From NCBI GenBank assembly GCA_964527995.1, contig CAZGRP010000020.1:1-64000 (forward strand): DNA of 64,000 nucleotides, given 5' to 3'. The notes under the pieces were generated by a model. It saw only the letters and a program-made list of their open reading frames with translations. It was not told the origin of the DNA and made no database searches. This DNA comes from CAZGRP01 sp964527995 (GTDB taxonomy: Bacteria > Zhuqueibacterota > Zhuqueibacteria > Oceanimicrobiales > CAZGRP01). A program made the translations under genes and the position numbers. Positions 17,159 through 24,590 of this stretch are shown here, piece after piece; position 1 is the first letter of the stretch; each line of letters opens with the position of its first letter.

Positions 17159-17788
17159 ATGAGACATGTGACTGTCATGATCGTCGTTCTCATTCTCTCA
17201 TACCTTGCGGCCTGGCCGGTGCAAGCGCAGCACAAGTCTGACGCTCCGAGGTCGGTTGCTGTGGACACCCTGTTCGACTCCTTGCCGGTGCTCGAAGGGC
17301 TTGATCTCTCAGGACTCAAATTCGCTCTCGAAAGGCTGGGGTTTTCGATGCAGGCTCTTCGCGGCAACCTGTCTCTCCTGGGAGAGGTTACAATCCCGCC
17401 AATCGAGATCCCTGAGATTCAAATCCCACCCATTCAACTCCCGGATTTGGGCGCAAACCTGAATATGCTGGCCTCCAACCCTTTTGGTGACTTGGACGAA
17501 GAAGACCGGCTTCGGCTCGAAGCTCTGCGAGCGATCGCCAACAGAAGCACGGGCGACGCGGTTCCTCTCTTGCAGCGCGTCCTGAGGGAGGAGAGATCTC
17601 CAGCCCTGCGGTACGAAGCTGTGCGCCTGCTCGGGCGCTTTGGCAGCGACAAGCGTGTCGTCCCCATACTCGGAGAGGTTGCCAGGAAGGACAAGAACAT
17701 TGAGGTCAGAAAGGAAGCCATCTACCTCCTTGGCAAGAGTGGCGATCCGCGTGCGGTTTCGATCCTCGAGGAGATGGTGCGACAGTGA
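17159..17788 (+). CDS. Short exported HEAT-repeat protein with a proline-rich linker
   Basis: A 209-residue protein with a signal peptide (VTVMIVVLILSYLAAWPVQAQ). Residues 75-98 form a striking alternating segment of the form IPPIEIPEIQIPPIQLPDL, then two to three HEAT repeats follow (LRYEAVRLLGRFGSDKRVVP, VRKEAIYLLGKSGDPRAVS). AGAGAGGAGG is a strong ribosome site. It is the third HEAT gene after the anti-sigma gene and probably the last of that operon. The linker could be an extended spacer or a binding site; no function is known. Confidence 0.78.
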   Translation: MRHVTVMIVVLILSYLAAWPVQAQHKSDAPRSVAVDTLFDSLPVLEGLDLSGLKFALERLGFSMQALRGNLSLLGEVTIPPIEIPEIQIPPIQLPDLGANLNMLASNPFGDLDEEDRLRLEALRAIANRSTGDAVPLLQRVLREERSPALRYEAVRLLGRFGSDKRVVPILGEVARKDKNIEVRKEAIYLLGKSGDPRAVSILEEMVRQ

Positions 17789-17803
17789 GACAGGCGCCGG
17801 GGC

Positions 17804-17838
17804 CTGGAGACTAGAAAGTGGGAATTGGGAACCGGGGG
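17804..17838. repeat. Degenerate heptamer array (5 units)
   Basis: CTGGAGA, CTAGAAA, GTGGGAA, TTGGGAA, CCGGGGG in unbroken 7-base phase, directly after the third HEAT gene. The TTGGGAA-type unit is the complement of the TTCCCAA units in the array at 42.8 kb. Confidence 0.55.
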
Positions 17839-18006
17839 TATGAAAGCAACAAAAGCGACAACCACATACCTGCAGGTCTGTACGCATGAACACGGGAGAT
17901 CAGCAGAGGCGGGGGAGCAGGCCGCTTCAGCTCTCCCTGGTGTCCCGTGATCCTCCCGATGAGTCCGCAGGAATTCCGCTCGCTGATCGCATTGCGACTG
18001 CGAGGC

Positions 18007-18033
18007 AACCTTCACGCCTGCTTTCCCGTATTC
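18007..18033 (+). promoter_or_regulatory. ECF-type promoter candidate upstream of the TonB gene
   Basis: AACCTT (18007-18012), 14 bases, then CGTATTC (18027-18033). It has the same hexamer and spacing as the element in front of the ECF sigma gene. It puts the transcription start near 18040, some 48 bases before the ATG at 18088, which supports that start over the longer reading. Confidence 0.5.
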
Positions 18034-18087
18034 AAAGACAAAAAGATTCTCGCATGCAGAGATTCACATTTTCTGTGGAGCACAGAT

Positions 18088-18867
18088 ATGCTGATGAACC
18101 GTTGTGGAAAGAGCTTTAACCCCTTCGGCGTGGAGCTCGGAAAGATCGCGGACACAGCCGAGAGCAAGGCCTTTTGGCGTGCGGCAGTCCCTGAGAAGCC
18201 GCAGGTAGAGGGCACCCCCGCGTTCTTGAGAATGAAACGATCTTACCGTCGTATGCTCGAGGCGGCCACGCTGGTGTCCCTCGGTGTGATGCTCGTTGCG
18301 TTTCAGGTGATGCGCGGCATCTCCCTGAGAGACCTGGAAGCGAAAGTGGTGGACGTCAAGGTCGAAGTCATGGACATCCCGGTGACCGAACAGCTCCATC
18401 GTCCGCCGCCGCCGCCACGACCATTGGTGCCGATTCCGACCGAAGATGAAAGCGTGCCTGAAGACGCCACCATCGCTTCCACAAATCTGGACCTCTCAGA
18501 TCTGCCCACTCCGCCACCGCCCCCCGCGCCTGTCGATGAAACAGCCTACACCTTCGTACCTTATGACTCACCGCCCACGCCCGTCGGTGGCTGGGCGGAA
18601 ATCTACAAGTATGTCGTCTACCCGGAGCTGGCCATTCGCGCCGGTATCGAGGGGATCGTCTTTATCAAGGCCCTGGTCAACGAGAAGGGGATCGTAGAGG
18701 ATGCCGCAGTGATGAAGAGTTCCGGGGCCAACGTCGGTTTCGAGGAAGCGGCTCTTCAAGCGGCGCGCAAAATCAGGTGGAAACCCGCGCTCCAGCGGGA
18801 GCATCCGATCAAAGTATGGATCGGTTTTCCGGTGAAGTTCAAATTGAGCGACGATATACGCGGCTAG
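18088..18867 (+). CDS. TonB family energy-transducer-like protein
   Basis: A 259-residue protein. A single membrane helix (about residues 60-80, EAATLVSLGVMLVAFQVM) is preceded by a charged cytoplasmic stretch and followed by a proline-rich periplasmic spacer (PPPPPRPLVPIP, PTPPPPPAP). A C-terminal TonB_C domain (about 155-255) contains YPELAIRAGIEGIVFIKALV and KIRWKPALQREHPIKVWIGF and resembles the domains of the M56 protein at 4.5-6.7 kb. ATG 18088 has GGAG 7 bases upstream; an open frame extends to 17947 but contains the candidate promoter. No ExbB/ExbD or receptor gene is present. Confidence 0.85.
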   Translation: MLMNRCGKSFNPFGVELGKIADTAESKAFWRAAVPEKPQVEGTPAFLRMKRSYRRMLEAATLVSLGVMLVAFQVMRGISLRDLEAKVVDVKVEVMDIPVTEQLHRPPPPPRPLVPIPTEDESVPEDATIASTNLDLSDLPTPPPPPAPVDETAYTFVPYDSPPTPVGGWAEIYKYVVYPELAIRAGIEGIVFIKALVNEKGIVEDAAVMKSSGANVGFEEAALQAARKIRWKPALQREHPIKVWIGFPVKFKLSDDIRG

Positions 18868-18924
18868 CTGGAGAGCCGCCTACACCGCCGTGCAGGCGGC
18901 AACTACAGCTTCGGACCGGCGCTG

Positions 18925-18958
18925 GCCCAGGGCGACCTCGATTGTCCTGGGCTTTTTT
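18925..18958 (+). terminator. Rho-independent terminator after the TonB gene
   Basis: GCCCAGG (18925-18931) pairs with CCTGGGC (18946-18952) and is followed by six T. A second inverted repeat, GCCGCCT (18875-18881) with AGGCGGC (18894-18900), lies just before it without a T run. Confidence 0.8.
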
Positions 18959-19088
18959 GTGCCCAGGCTCGCCCTCTGCCCGCAAAGGCAGCCACTTCAG
19001 CAGTGGCTGTTGCAATTCTCATCCGGACGATGCAAATTGATCCATGCTCTTTCACCCAACGCCTTTCACCAGCAAAGAGGGCGCAACC

Positions 19089-20246
19089 ATGGAGATTCAT
19101 GTCGATCACGACTATGTCGCCAATACCCTGGCTGACCTGGTCCGCATCAATTCGGTCAATCCGTCTCTGGTGGCCGGCGCTCCCGGAGAAGCCGAGATTG
19201 CTACTTATGTGGCGGAATCTCTGCGCCGGCTGGGACTCTCTGTGACCGTGCATGAGCCGGAACCAGGGCGCGTCAGCACCGTCGGCCTACTTGAAGGAAA
19301 CGCCACTGGGCGGTCACTCATGTTGAACGCACACGTCGATACGGTCGGTATTGAGGGGATGGCTGATCCTTTTTCGGCGGAGATCCGCGACGGCAGGCTG
19401 TTCGGACGCGGGGCATACGACATGAAGGGAAGCCTGGCAGCCTGCATGGGCGCGGTCAAGGCACTCGTGGACGCGAGAGTGTCGATGCCTGGCGATCTGC
19501 TGGTCGCTGCCGTGGCCGATGAGGAGTACGCCAGCATCGGCACGCAGGAGGTTCTCAAGCATTACCGGACCGACGGTGCGATTGTCACTGAGCCCACCGG
19601 CCTGGCGCTGTGTCTGGCGCACAAGGGCTTTGTTTGGGCAGAGGTGGAAACCATTGGCCAGGCCGCCCACGGCAGCCGCTTCGACCTGGGGGTTGACGCC
19701 ATCATGCGAATGGGGCGTTTTCTCGCCAGGCTTGATACGCTGGAGCGGGACTTGCGGGCACGCACGGGGCACCCGCTGCTGGGGCCACCGTCGCTGCACG
19801 CCGCGATGATCGAGGGTGGTGCGGGGCTGAGCACTTACGCCGACCGCTGCTCCCTGAAAATCGAGCGCCGCACCATCCCCGGCGAAACCGAGGTGCAAGT
19901 TGCGGCCGAATTACAGCGGATCATCGACGAGCTGGCTGAGCTGGATTCGAGCTTCAAGGCCAGACTCTCCGTACTTTTCGTGCGCGACCCGTTCGAGGTT
20001 TCTGCAGATGCGCCGATCGTGCAAACGCTCGAAGCAGCCGTCAGACAGGTCATGGGCAGAGTGCCGGCTCGCGTCGGCGAGAACCCATGGATGGACTCGG
20101 CGCTACTCTCCGCTGCTGGTGTTGAGACCGTGGTCATAGGGCCGGCGGGAGGAGGCGCCCATAGTCATGAGGAATGGGTCGACCTGAAGTCGGTGGTCAA
20201 CCTGGCCCAAATCTTGGCTCTGGCGGCCTGCGAATACTGCCGGTGA
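19089..20246 (+). CDS. M20 family zinc peptidase (ArgE/DapE type)
   Basis: A 385-residue cytoplasmic amidohydrolase. Metal-site motifs are NAHVDTVG (His and Asp), RGAYDMKGSLA, the catalytic VADEEYASIG, TEPTGLALCLAHKG and the final GGGAHSHEEWVDL. This is the layout of acetylornithine deacetylase and succinyl-diaminopimelate desuccinylase. The exact substrate cannot be told from sequence alone, and no arginine or lysine genes adjoin it. ATG 19089 has GAGGG at good spacing; the frame is open 15 codons further up. Confidence 0.88.
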   Translation: MEIHVDHDYVANTLADLVRINSVNPSLVAGAPGEAEIATYVAESLRRLGLSVTVHEPEPGRVSTVGLLEGNATGRSLMLNAHVDTVGIEGMADPFSAEIRDGRLFGRGAYDMKGSLAACMGAVKALVDARVSMPGDLLVAAVADEEYASIGTQEVLKHYRTDGAIVTEPTGLALCLAHKGFVWAEVETIGQAAHGSRFDLGVDAIMRMGRFLARLDTLERDLRARTGHPLLGPPSLHAAMIEGGAGLSTYADRCSLKIERRTIPGETEVQVAAELQRIIDELAELDSSFKARLSVLFVRDPFEVSADAPIVQTLEAAVRQVMGRVPARVGENPWMDSALLSAAGVETVVIGPAGGGAHSHEEWVDLKSVVNLAQILALAACEYCR

Positions 20247-20259
20247 GACGACTTGGTCG

Positions 20260-20339
20260 CAAGCCTGGCGGTATGTGTAGGGGAGGTTCCCGGGGCTGAC
20301 ATCCGGCGCGATCTCGGTGCGATTCCGCCACAAGGCTTG
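20260..20339. other. Long imperfect hairpin between the M20 and MarR genes
   Basis: CAAGCCT-GGCGG (20260-20271) can pair with CCGCC and AGGCTTG (20325-20339) across a loop of about 50 bases, with a small bulge. No T run follows, so it is not a standard terminator. It may be a structured RNA element or a chance repeat; I recognise no riboswitch class. Confidence 0.3.
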
Positions 20340-20370
20340 TCGCGTTTAGTCCCGCTTTTGTACTATGATC

Positions 20371-20399
20371 TTGACAAAGTCGGAATAATGCCATATATT
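20371..20399 (+). promoter_or_regulatory. Sigma-70 promoter of the MarR gene
   Basis: TTGACA (20371-20376), a 17-base spacer and TATATT (20394-20399). This is a near-perfect promoter. The transcription start should be near 20406, inside the dyad that follows. Confidence 0.75.
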
Positions 20400-20431
20400 T
20401 CAATGTTAAATGGTTTGACATAAATCGAAAT
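20397..20431. promoter_or_regulatory. Candidate MarR operator (nested dyads)
   Basis: ATGTTAAA (20403-20410) and TTTGACAT (20414-20421) form an inverted repeat with one mismatch around a 3-base centre; an outer ATTTC (20397-20401) pairs with GAAAT (20427-20431). The site covers the predicted transcription start and ends just before the MarR start codon, as expected of an autoregulatory MarR operator. Confidence 0.6.
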
Positions 20432-20434
20432 GCC

Positions 20435-20887
20435 ATGGGGACGCACTACAGAGGCACAGCCGAAGAAGTCACCGCTCTCGACGCCTACATCAAGCTGGCG
20501 CGGGCTGCCGAATCTGTCACCGCCAGGTTGAATCGGCGAACGACTGCCGCAGGGTTGACGGTCAGCCAGTTCGGCGTTCTGGAGGCCTTGTATCACCTGG
20601 GGCCGATGTGCCAGCGTGATCTGGGCAAGAAGATTCTGCGCAGCAGCGGCAACATCACGATGGTGGTCGACAATCTCGAAAAGCGCGGCCTGGTGAGAAG
20701 AGAAAGGGAGGCCGCCGATCGGCGTTTCGTCACCGTTCATCTGACAGCCAAGGGCCGCCGTCTCATCGAAGAAATCCTTCCGCGGCATGTGCAGGCGATT
20801 GTCGAAGAAATGAGCGTACTCACCCCCGCCGAGCAAGAGGAACTCGGCCGCCTCTGCAAGATGCTTGGATTGCGCGATCGAAGTTGA
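20435..20887 (+). CDS. MarR family transcriptional regulator
   Basis: A 150-residue winged-helix protein. The core is LTVSQFGVLEALYHLGPMCQ, then DLGKKILRSSGNITMVVDNL and the wing RREREAADRRFVTVHLTAKG, followed by a C-terminal dimerisation helix. The ATG has no clear ribosome site. A strong promoter and a dyad that covers its start site lie just upstream, so it probably represses itself. The next genes (CDGSH and YceI) are on the same strand 91 bases on and may be its targets; MarR proteins often respond to phenolics or oxidants. Confidence 0.88.
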   Translation: MGTHYRGTAEEVTALDAYIKLARAAESVTARLNRRTTAAGLTVSQFGVLEALYHLGPMCQRDLGKKILRSSGNITMVVDNLEKRGLVRREREAADRRFVTVHLTAKGRRLIEEILPRHVQAIVEEMSVLTPAEQEELGRLCKMLGLRDRS

Positions 20888-20978
20888 TCGACGGCCCGTA
20901 GCAAGGCTGCACCGTTGCGGCCGCTACCGCCGGTCATAGTGGAACCCCGGAATCCTTTACAACACAAGGAGGTACCCG

Positions 20979-21215
20979 ATGGCAGAACCGAAAATTGCCG
21001 AAAAGCGTCCCGCCGTTCTCACCCTCGAGGCGGGGACCTACTACTGGTGTCGCTGCGGGCGCTCGCAGAACCAGCCCTTTTGCGACGGATCGCATTCCGG
21101 CACCGAGTTTACGCCTTTGGAGTTCACGCTCGACGAAGAGAAGAAGGTGGCTCTTTGCCAGTGCAAATACACTGCGAACCCACCCTACTGCGATGGGACA
21201 CATAAGAACCTGTAG
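20979..21215 (+). CDS. Tandem CDGSH iron-sulphur protein
   Basis: A 78-residue protein with two CDGSH [2Fe-2S] motifs: C24, C26, C35 and H39 (CRCGRSQNQPFCDGSH), and C60, C62, C71 and H75 (CQCKYTANPPYCDGTH). Both keep the three cysteines and one histidine that bind a redox-active 2Fe-2S cluster, as in mitoNEET-type proteins and the two-motif bacterial subclass. AAGGAGG lies 8 bases before the ATG. It stands between MarR and YceI, which suggests an oxidant or electron-transfer theme. Cytoplasmic; the partner is unknown. Confidence 0.92.
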   Translation: MAEPKIAEKRPAVLTLEAGTYYWCRCGRSQNQPFCDGSHSGTEFTPLEFTLDEEKKVALCQCKYTANPPYCDGTHKNL

Positions 21216-21242
21216 TGTTTGGACTAGATGAGGAGGGCCTCA

Positions 21243-21833
21243 ATGTTTCGAAGAGTCCTTGTGATTCCGGTATTTGCGGCCGTTCTGGGCATCGGCCTGG
21301 CCTACGCCGCGGACACCTATCAGATCGATCCCGTGCACACGCACATCGGCTTTGCCGTACGTCATCTCGTTATCAACAACGTCAAGGGGGAGTTCACGGA
21401 TTACTCCGGTACCATCGTCTACGACGAAAGCGACATCACCAACTCGTCGGTGGAGGTGACCATCAAGGCCGCCAGCATCAATACTGGCAATGCCAAACGA
21501 GACGCAGACCTGAGAAGCCCGAATTTCTTCGACGTCGAGAAATATCCGCTCATCACCTTCAAGAGCAAGCGCGTCGAGAAGAAGGGTGACGGCTACCGTC
21601 TCGTCGGAGACCTCACCATGCACGGTGTCACCCGCGAAGTTGCCATGCCGTTCAAGATCTTGGGAAAGATCAAAGATCCCTGGGGCAACACCCGCATCGG
21701 AGCGGAAGCCTCGTTGACTCTGGACCGGCGTGACTACGGCCTCAAGTACGCCAAGAAAATCGACGCCGGCGGGCTTGTCGTGGGTAACGAGGTGAAAATC
21801 GAGCTGAACGTGGAGGCGGTGAAGCAGAAGTAG
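21243..21833 (+). CDS. YceI family periplasmic lipid-binding protein
   Basis: A 196-residue protein with a signal peptide (LVIPVFAAVLGIGLAYAADT) and a full YceI beta-barrel: YQIDPVHTHIGFAVRHLVIN at the start, DADLRSPNFFDVEKYPLITF in the middle and RVGAEASLTLDR-like IGAEASLTLDRRDYGLKY near the end. YceI proteins bind isoprenoid or fatty amphiphiles in a lipocalin-like barrel. ATG 21243 is preceded by GAGGAGG. It lies 27 bases after the CDGSH gene and ends at a strong terminator, so the pair is probably one transcript. Confidence 0.93.
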   Translation: MFRRVLVIPVFAAVLGIGLAYAADTYQIDPVHTHIGFAVRHLVINNVKGEFTDYSGTIVYDESDITNSSVEVTIKAASINTGNAKRDADLRSPNFFDVEKYPLITFKSKRVEKKGDGYRLVGDLTMHGVTREVAMPFKILGKIKDPWGNTRIGAEASLTLDRRDYGLKYAKKIDAGGLVVGNEVKIELNVEAVKQK

Positions 21834-21974
21834 AGGTGCAGCCTGTAGTGCATCCGCTTACCAGAAGGACTGGCGCACTCCGATCCGGGCCAAAGATGAA
21901 GCCGGGAAGAGGCGCACCCCGCACCACAGCGGGTCCTGCTACTGCATGTCCGCAAGATCGTGAGCAGCTGGAAG

Positions 21975-22005
21975 GAGGCGGCTACTGATAGGCCGCCTCT
22001 TTTTT
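21975..22005 (+). terminator. Rho-independent terminator after the YceI gene
   Basis: GAGGCGGC (21975-21982) pairs with GCCGCCTC (21992-21999) over a 9-base loop and is followed by TTTTTT. Confidence 0.85.
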
Positions 22006-22102
22006 GAGGTGGCTTCAGAACACGTACGCCGGACCGCATTGGACGCCATGGCGGTGGAGGAGAGGGCCCGCGGACCCCGCCAGTGCCATGGTCGGCGCAG
22101 CG

Positions 22103-23347
22103 TCACTCATACCTCAACGACTCCACCGGATCGAGTCGAGCTGCCTTGCGAGCCGGAAAGACTCCCGCCAGAAGTCCCATGCCGACCAGAATTCCGACGC
22201 AGATGAAGGCGATGGGCCACGACAGTCGCGGATTGGCCAAAAATTCAAGGGCGCCGCTCTTGTTTGGAATACTGCTGACGCCCTTGACGACTACCCCGGA
22301 GAAGAGAAGCCCGATGGCGCCGCCACTGAGCGAAATCAGGAGGCTTTCGAATACGAACTGGCTCATGATGTGACGCCGGCGCGCACCGACGGCCATCTTG
22401 ATGCCGATCTCGCGCGTTCGTTCCCGCACCACCACATACATGATGTTGGCCACACCGACGCCGGCAACGAAAAGCGTGAAACCACCGACGACGCCGAGAA
22501 AAATTTCCATTCCCAAAGAGATTCGCTCGGTGATGCGTTCGTTTTCGATGAAGTCCCACATCGGCAGGGCACGTTCGTCCTTCGGATCGAATTTGTGGCG
22601 CCTTCCCATGACCTGCATGATCCTCTGCTTCACGAACACCGCCCGCGTAATGTCTCGCGGTCGTATGAGGAAATGGCTGACGTACCGTGGGCCGTAGATG
22701 GCCTTGAAGGTGGAAGCCGGAATGATGGCCCGTTGGGCATCTGGGCCGTTGTTCATGCTGGTTTGAAGTTTCTTCTGCATGACCCCGACGACGGTAAAGG
22801 GCAGACCGTCGATCATCAGAGTTCTTCCCACCGGGTCTTGCGTTTCGAACAGGGTCTTGGCGATCTCGTTTCCCAGGAACACGACCCGGCGCCTCATCTC
22901 TACATCGCGGCGGTTCAGAAAACGGCCGCCGAGAGTCGGGTACATGTGCCGCATCTCCTCGAAGGCCGGATCAACCCCTTCCATAAACGTCGTCGTCTTG
23001 TGATCGCCCACCTTCAGGGTGGTGCCCCAATGGCCGTAGGAAACGCTGGCCAGCTCGATTTCGGGTATACTGCGTTGGAGGAGAGTGAGATCTTCCTCGG
23101 TGAGACGGACGGGCCGCCCCTTGGGCAGACCCTGGTAGGTGAGGCTGGTCTCACCGCCGTAGATCATGAAGATCCGATCGCCGGCGTTGACCAGGCCGCT
23201 GATGAAGGTATGTTTCAGACCTTCGCCGAACGCCAGCAACAGCACCACAGCGATGGTGCCCCAGGTGATGGCGAACATGGTCAGAAAGGCGCGGGTTTTT
23301 TGCACCCTCAGGTCACCGAGGAATTCTTGCAGGAGGATTTTCCACAT
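22103..23347 (-). CDS. ABC transporter permease, MacB/FtsX type (second of pair)
   Basis: A 414-residue permease with one N-terminal helix (AFLTMFAITWGTIAVVLLLAFG), a large MacB_PCD periplasmic domain (about 45-275) and three C-terminal FtsX helices with VRERTREIGIKMAVGARRRHI. Start ATG 23347 overlaps the upstream gene's TGA (TGATG), so translation is coupled. It is the last gene of a minus-strand operon: membrane-fusion protein, permease, permease. No ATPase gene accompanies it. Confidence 0.88.
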   Translation of the reverse strand: MWKILLQEFLGDLRVQKTRAFLTMFAITWGTIAVVLLLAFGEGLKHTFISGLVNAGDRIFMIYGGETSLTYQGLPKGRPVRLTEEDLTLLQRSIPEIELASVSYGHWGTTLKVGDHKTTTFMEGVDPAFEEMRHMYPTLGGRFLNRRDVEMRRRVVFLGNEIAKTLFETQDPVGRTLMIDGLPFTVVGVMQKKLQTSMNNGPDAQRAIIPASTFKAIYGPRYVSHFLIRPRDITRAVFVKQRIMQVMGRRHKFDPKDERALPMWDFIENERITERISLGMEIFLGVVGGFTLFVAGVGVANIMYVVVRERTREIGIKMAVGARRRHIMSQFVFESLLISLSGGAIGLLFSGVVVKGVSSIPNKSGALEFLANPRLSWPIAFICVGILVGMGLLAGVFPARKAARLDPVESLRYE

Positions 23348-24579
23348 CAGTATCTCAGACACTCCACAGGATCGAGGTTCGCTGCCTTGCGCGCTGGAAA
23401 GAGCCCGGCCATGAAGGCGATGGCCGCCAGCAGAGCCATGGTGGCCGCCGCCACCGTGGCCGAAATCGTCGGTCGGCCGACATATTCCTGGATGGGAATC
23501 ATGCCCAGCAGGCGGACGATCCCGACCGACAGAGCAAACCCCAACGCCGCTCCAAGACCGACGAGCAAGAAGGTTTCAGAGAAGAACTGCAGCATAATAT
23601 CGCGCTTACGGGCGCCGACCGAGCGTTTGATGCCGATCTCGCGGGTGCGCTCGCGGACGACCACGTACATGATGTTGGCCACGCCAATGCCACCGACGGT
23701 CAGGGTGAAGCTGCCGACGATGCCCATGAAGAGATTGAATCCCAGGAAGAAGTAGCGGATGAACTTGTCGAATTCATTGGTGTCCCAGATCATCAGAGCA
23801 TCCTTGTCGGTGGGGTCGAATTTGTAACGCCGGCCGAGCACCTGGTAGACGCGCTTTTCGACGGCATCCGAAGTCCGGGGGTCGGCAACGCGATAGATGA
23901 TGTCGGCCAGGTACTTGTCGCCGAAGAGGGCGCGATGGGTACTGGCCGGAATAAAGATGCGGTCCTGATCGCGGGAATTGTAAGAAGAGTTCTGCGTCTT
24001 GTGCCGCATGACCCCGACCACCGTGAACGGCACTTGGCCGATGAAGACCTGCTTGCCGACAGCATCCTGGTCGCCGAACAGCAGCTTCTTGAGCTCATCC
24101 CCGAGAACGGCCACACGGCGCCGGAGCCGCAGGTCGATTGCGTCGATAAAGCGTCCGCCCGGCTCAGGAATGATGTTGCGCATGTCGCCGTAGACGGGAT
24201 AAATGCCCGTGATATTCGGTGTTGCCGAGGACTTGTTCCGGCGCACCGGGGTGCTACCATTGCTATACTCGGGGCTGATCTGGATGATGTCAGGAATCTC
24301 TCGGCGAAGGATCGCCGCGTCTTCTTCACGGAGGTGGAGGCGGCGGCCGTCTGGGAAGCCCTGAAAGGCCTTGGTGGTTTTGACAGGAAACAGGATGACG
24401 ATCCTGTCACCTATGCCGTGCATGTTCTTGCGGGCCTGCGCTTCGAAGCCGACACCGAAGGCCAGAAGCACCACGACAGCCACCGTGCCCCAGGTGATGC
24501 CGAGGGTGGTCAGGGCGGTGCGCAGGCGCTGGGTTCGGAGATCTTCGAAAAACTGCCGCAGGTTGACGGAGACATGCAT
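23347..24579 (-). CDS. ABC transporter permease, MacB/FtsX type (first of pair)
   Basis: A 410-residue permease with the same architecture as its downstream neighbour: an N-terminal helix (ALTTLGITWGTVAVVVLLAFG), a MacB_PCD domain and three FtsX helices with VRERTREIGIKRSVGARKRDI. The two probably form a heterodimer. It starts 11 bases after the membrane-fusion gene. The system resembles MacAB-type export of antibiotics, lipoproteins or peptides, but the ATPase must be supplied in trans. Confidence 0.88.
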   Translation of the reverse strand: MHVSVNLRQFFEDLRTQRLRTALTTLGITWGTVAVVVLLAFGVGFEAQARKNMHGIGDRIVILFPVKTTKAFQGFPDGRRLHLREEDAAILRREIPDIIQISPEYSNGSTPVRRNKSSATPNITGIYPVYGDMRNIIPEPGGRFIDAIDLRLRRRVAVLGDELKKLLFGDQDAVGKQVFIGQVPFTVVGVMRHKTQNSSYNSRDQDRIFIPASTHRALFGDKYLADIIYRVADPRTSDAVEKRVYQVLGRRYKFDPTDKDALMIWDTNEFDKFIRYFFLGFNLFMGIVGSFTLTVGGIGVANIMYVVVRERTREIGIKRSVGARKRDIMLQFFSETFLLVGLGAALGFALSVGIVRLLGMIPIQEYVGRPTISATVAAATMALLAAIAFMAGLFPARKAANLDPVECLRY

Positions 24580-24590
24580 GGTTCGATGGC

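Noticed and set aside
17947..18087. A longer N-terminus for the TonB gene
   Set aside because: The extra 47 codons contain the candidate ECF promoter and are not like TonB; ATG 18088 has GGAG at proper spacing.
22004..23755. A 583-codon open frame antisense to the two MacB-type permeases
   Set aside because: Composition of the permease genes explains it; the translation is rich in Arg, His and Asp without structure, and the permease frames have clear FtsX motifs.
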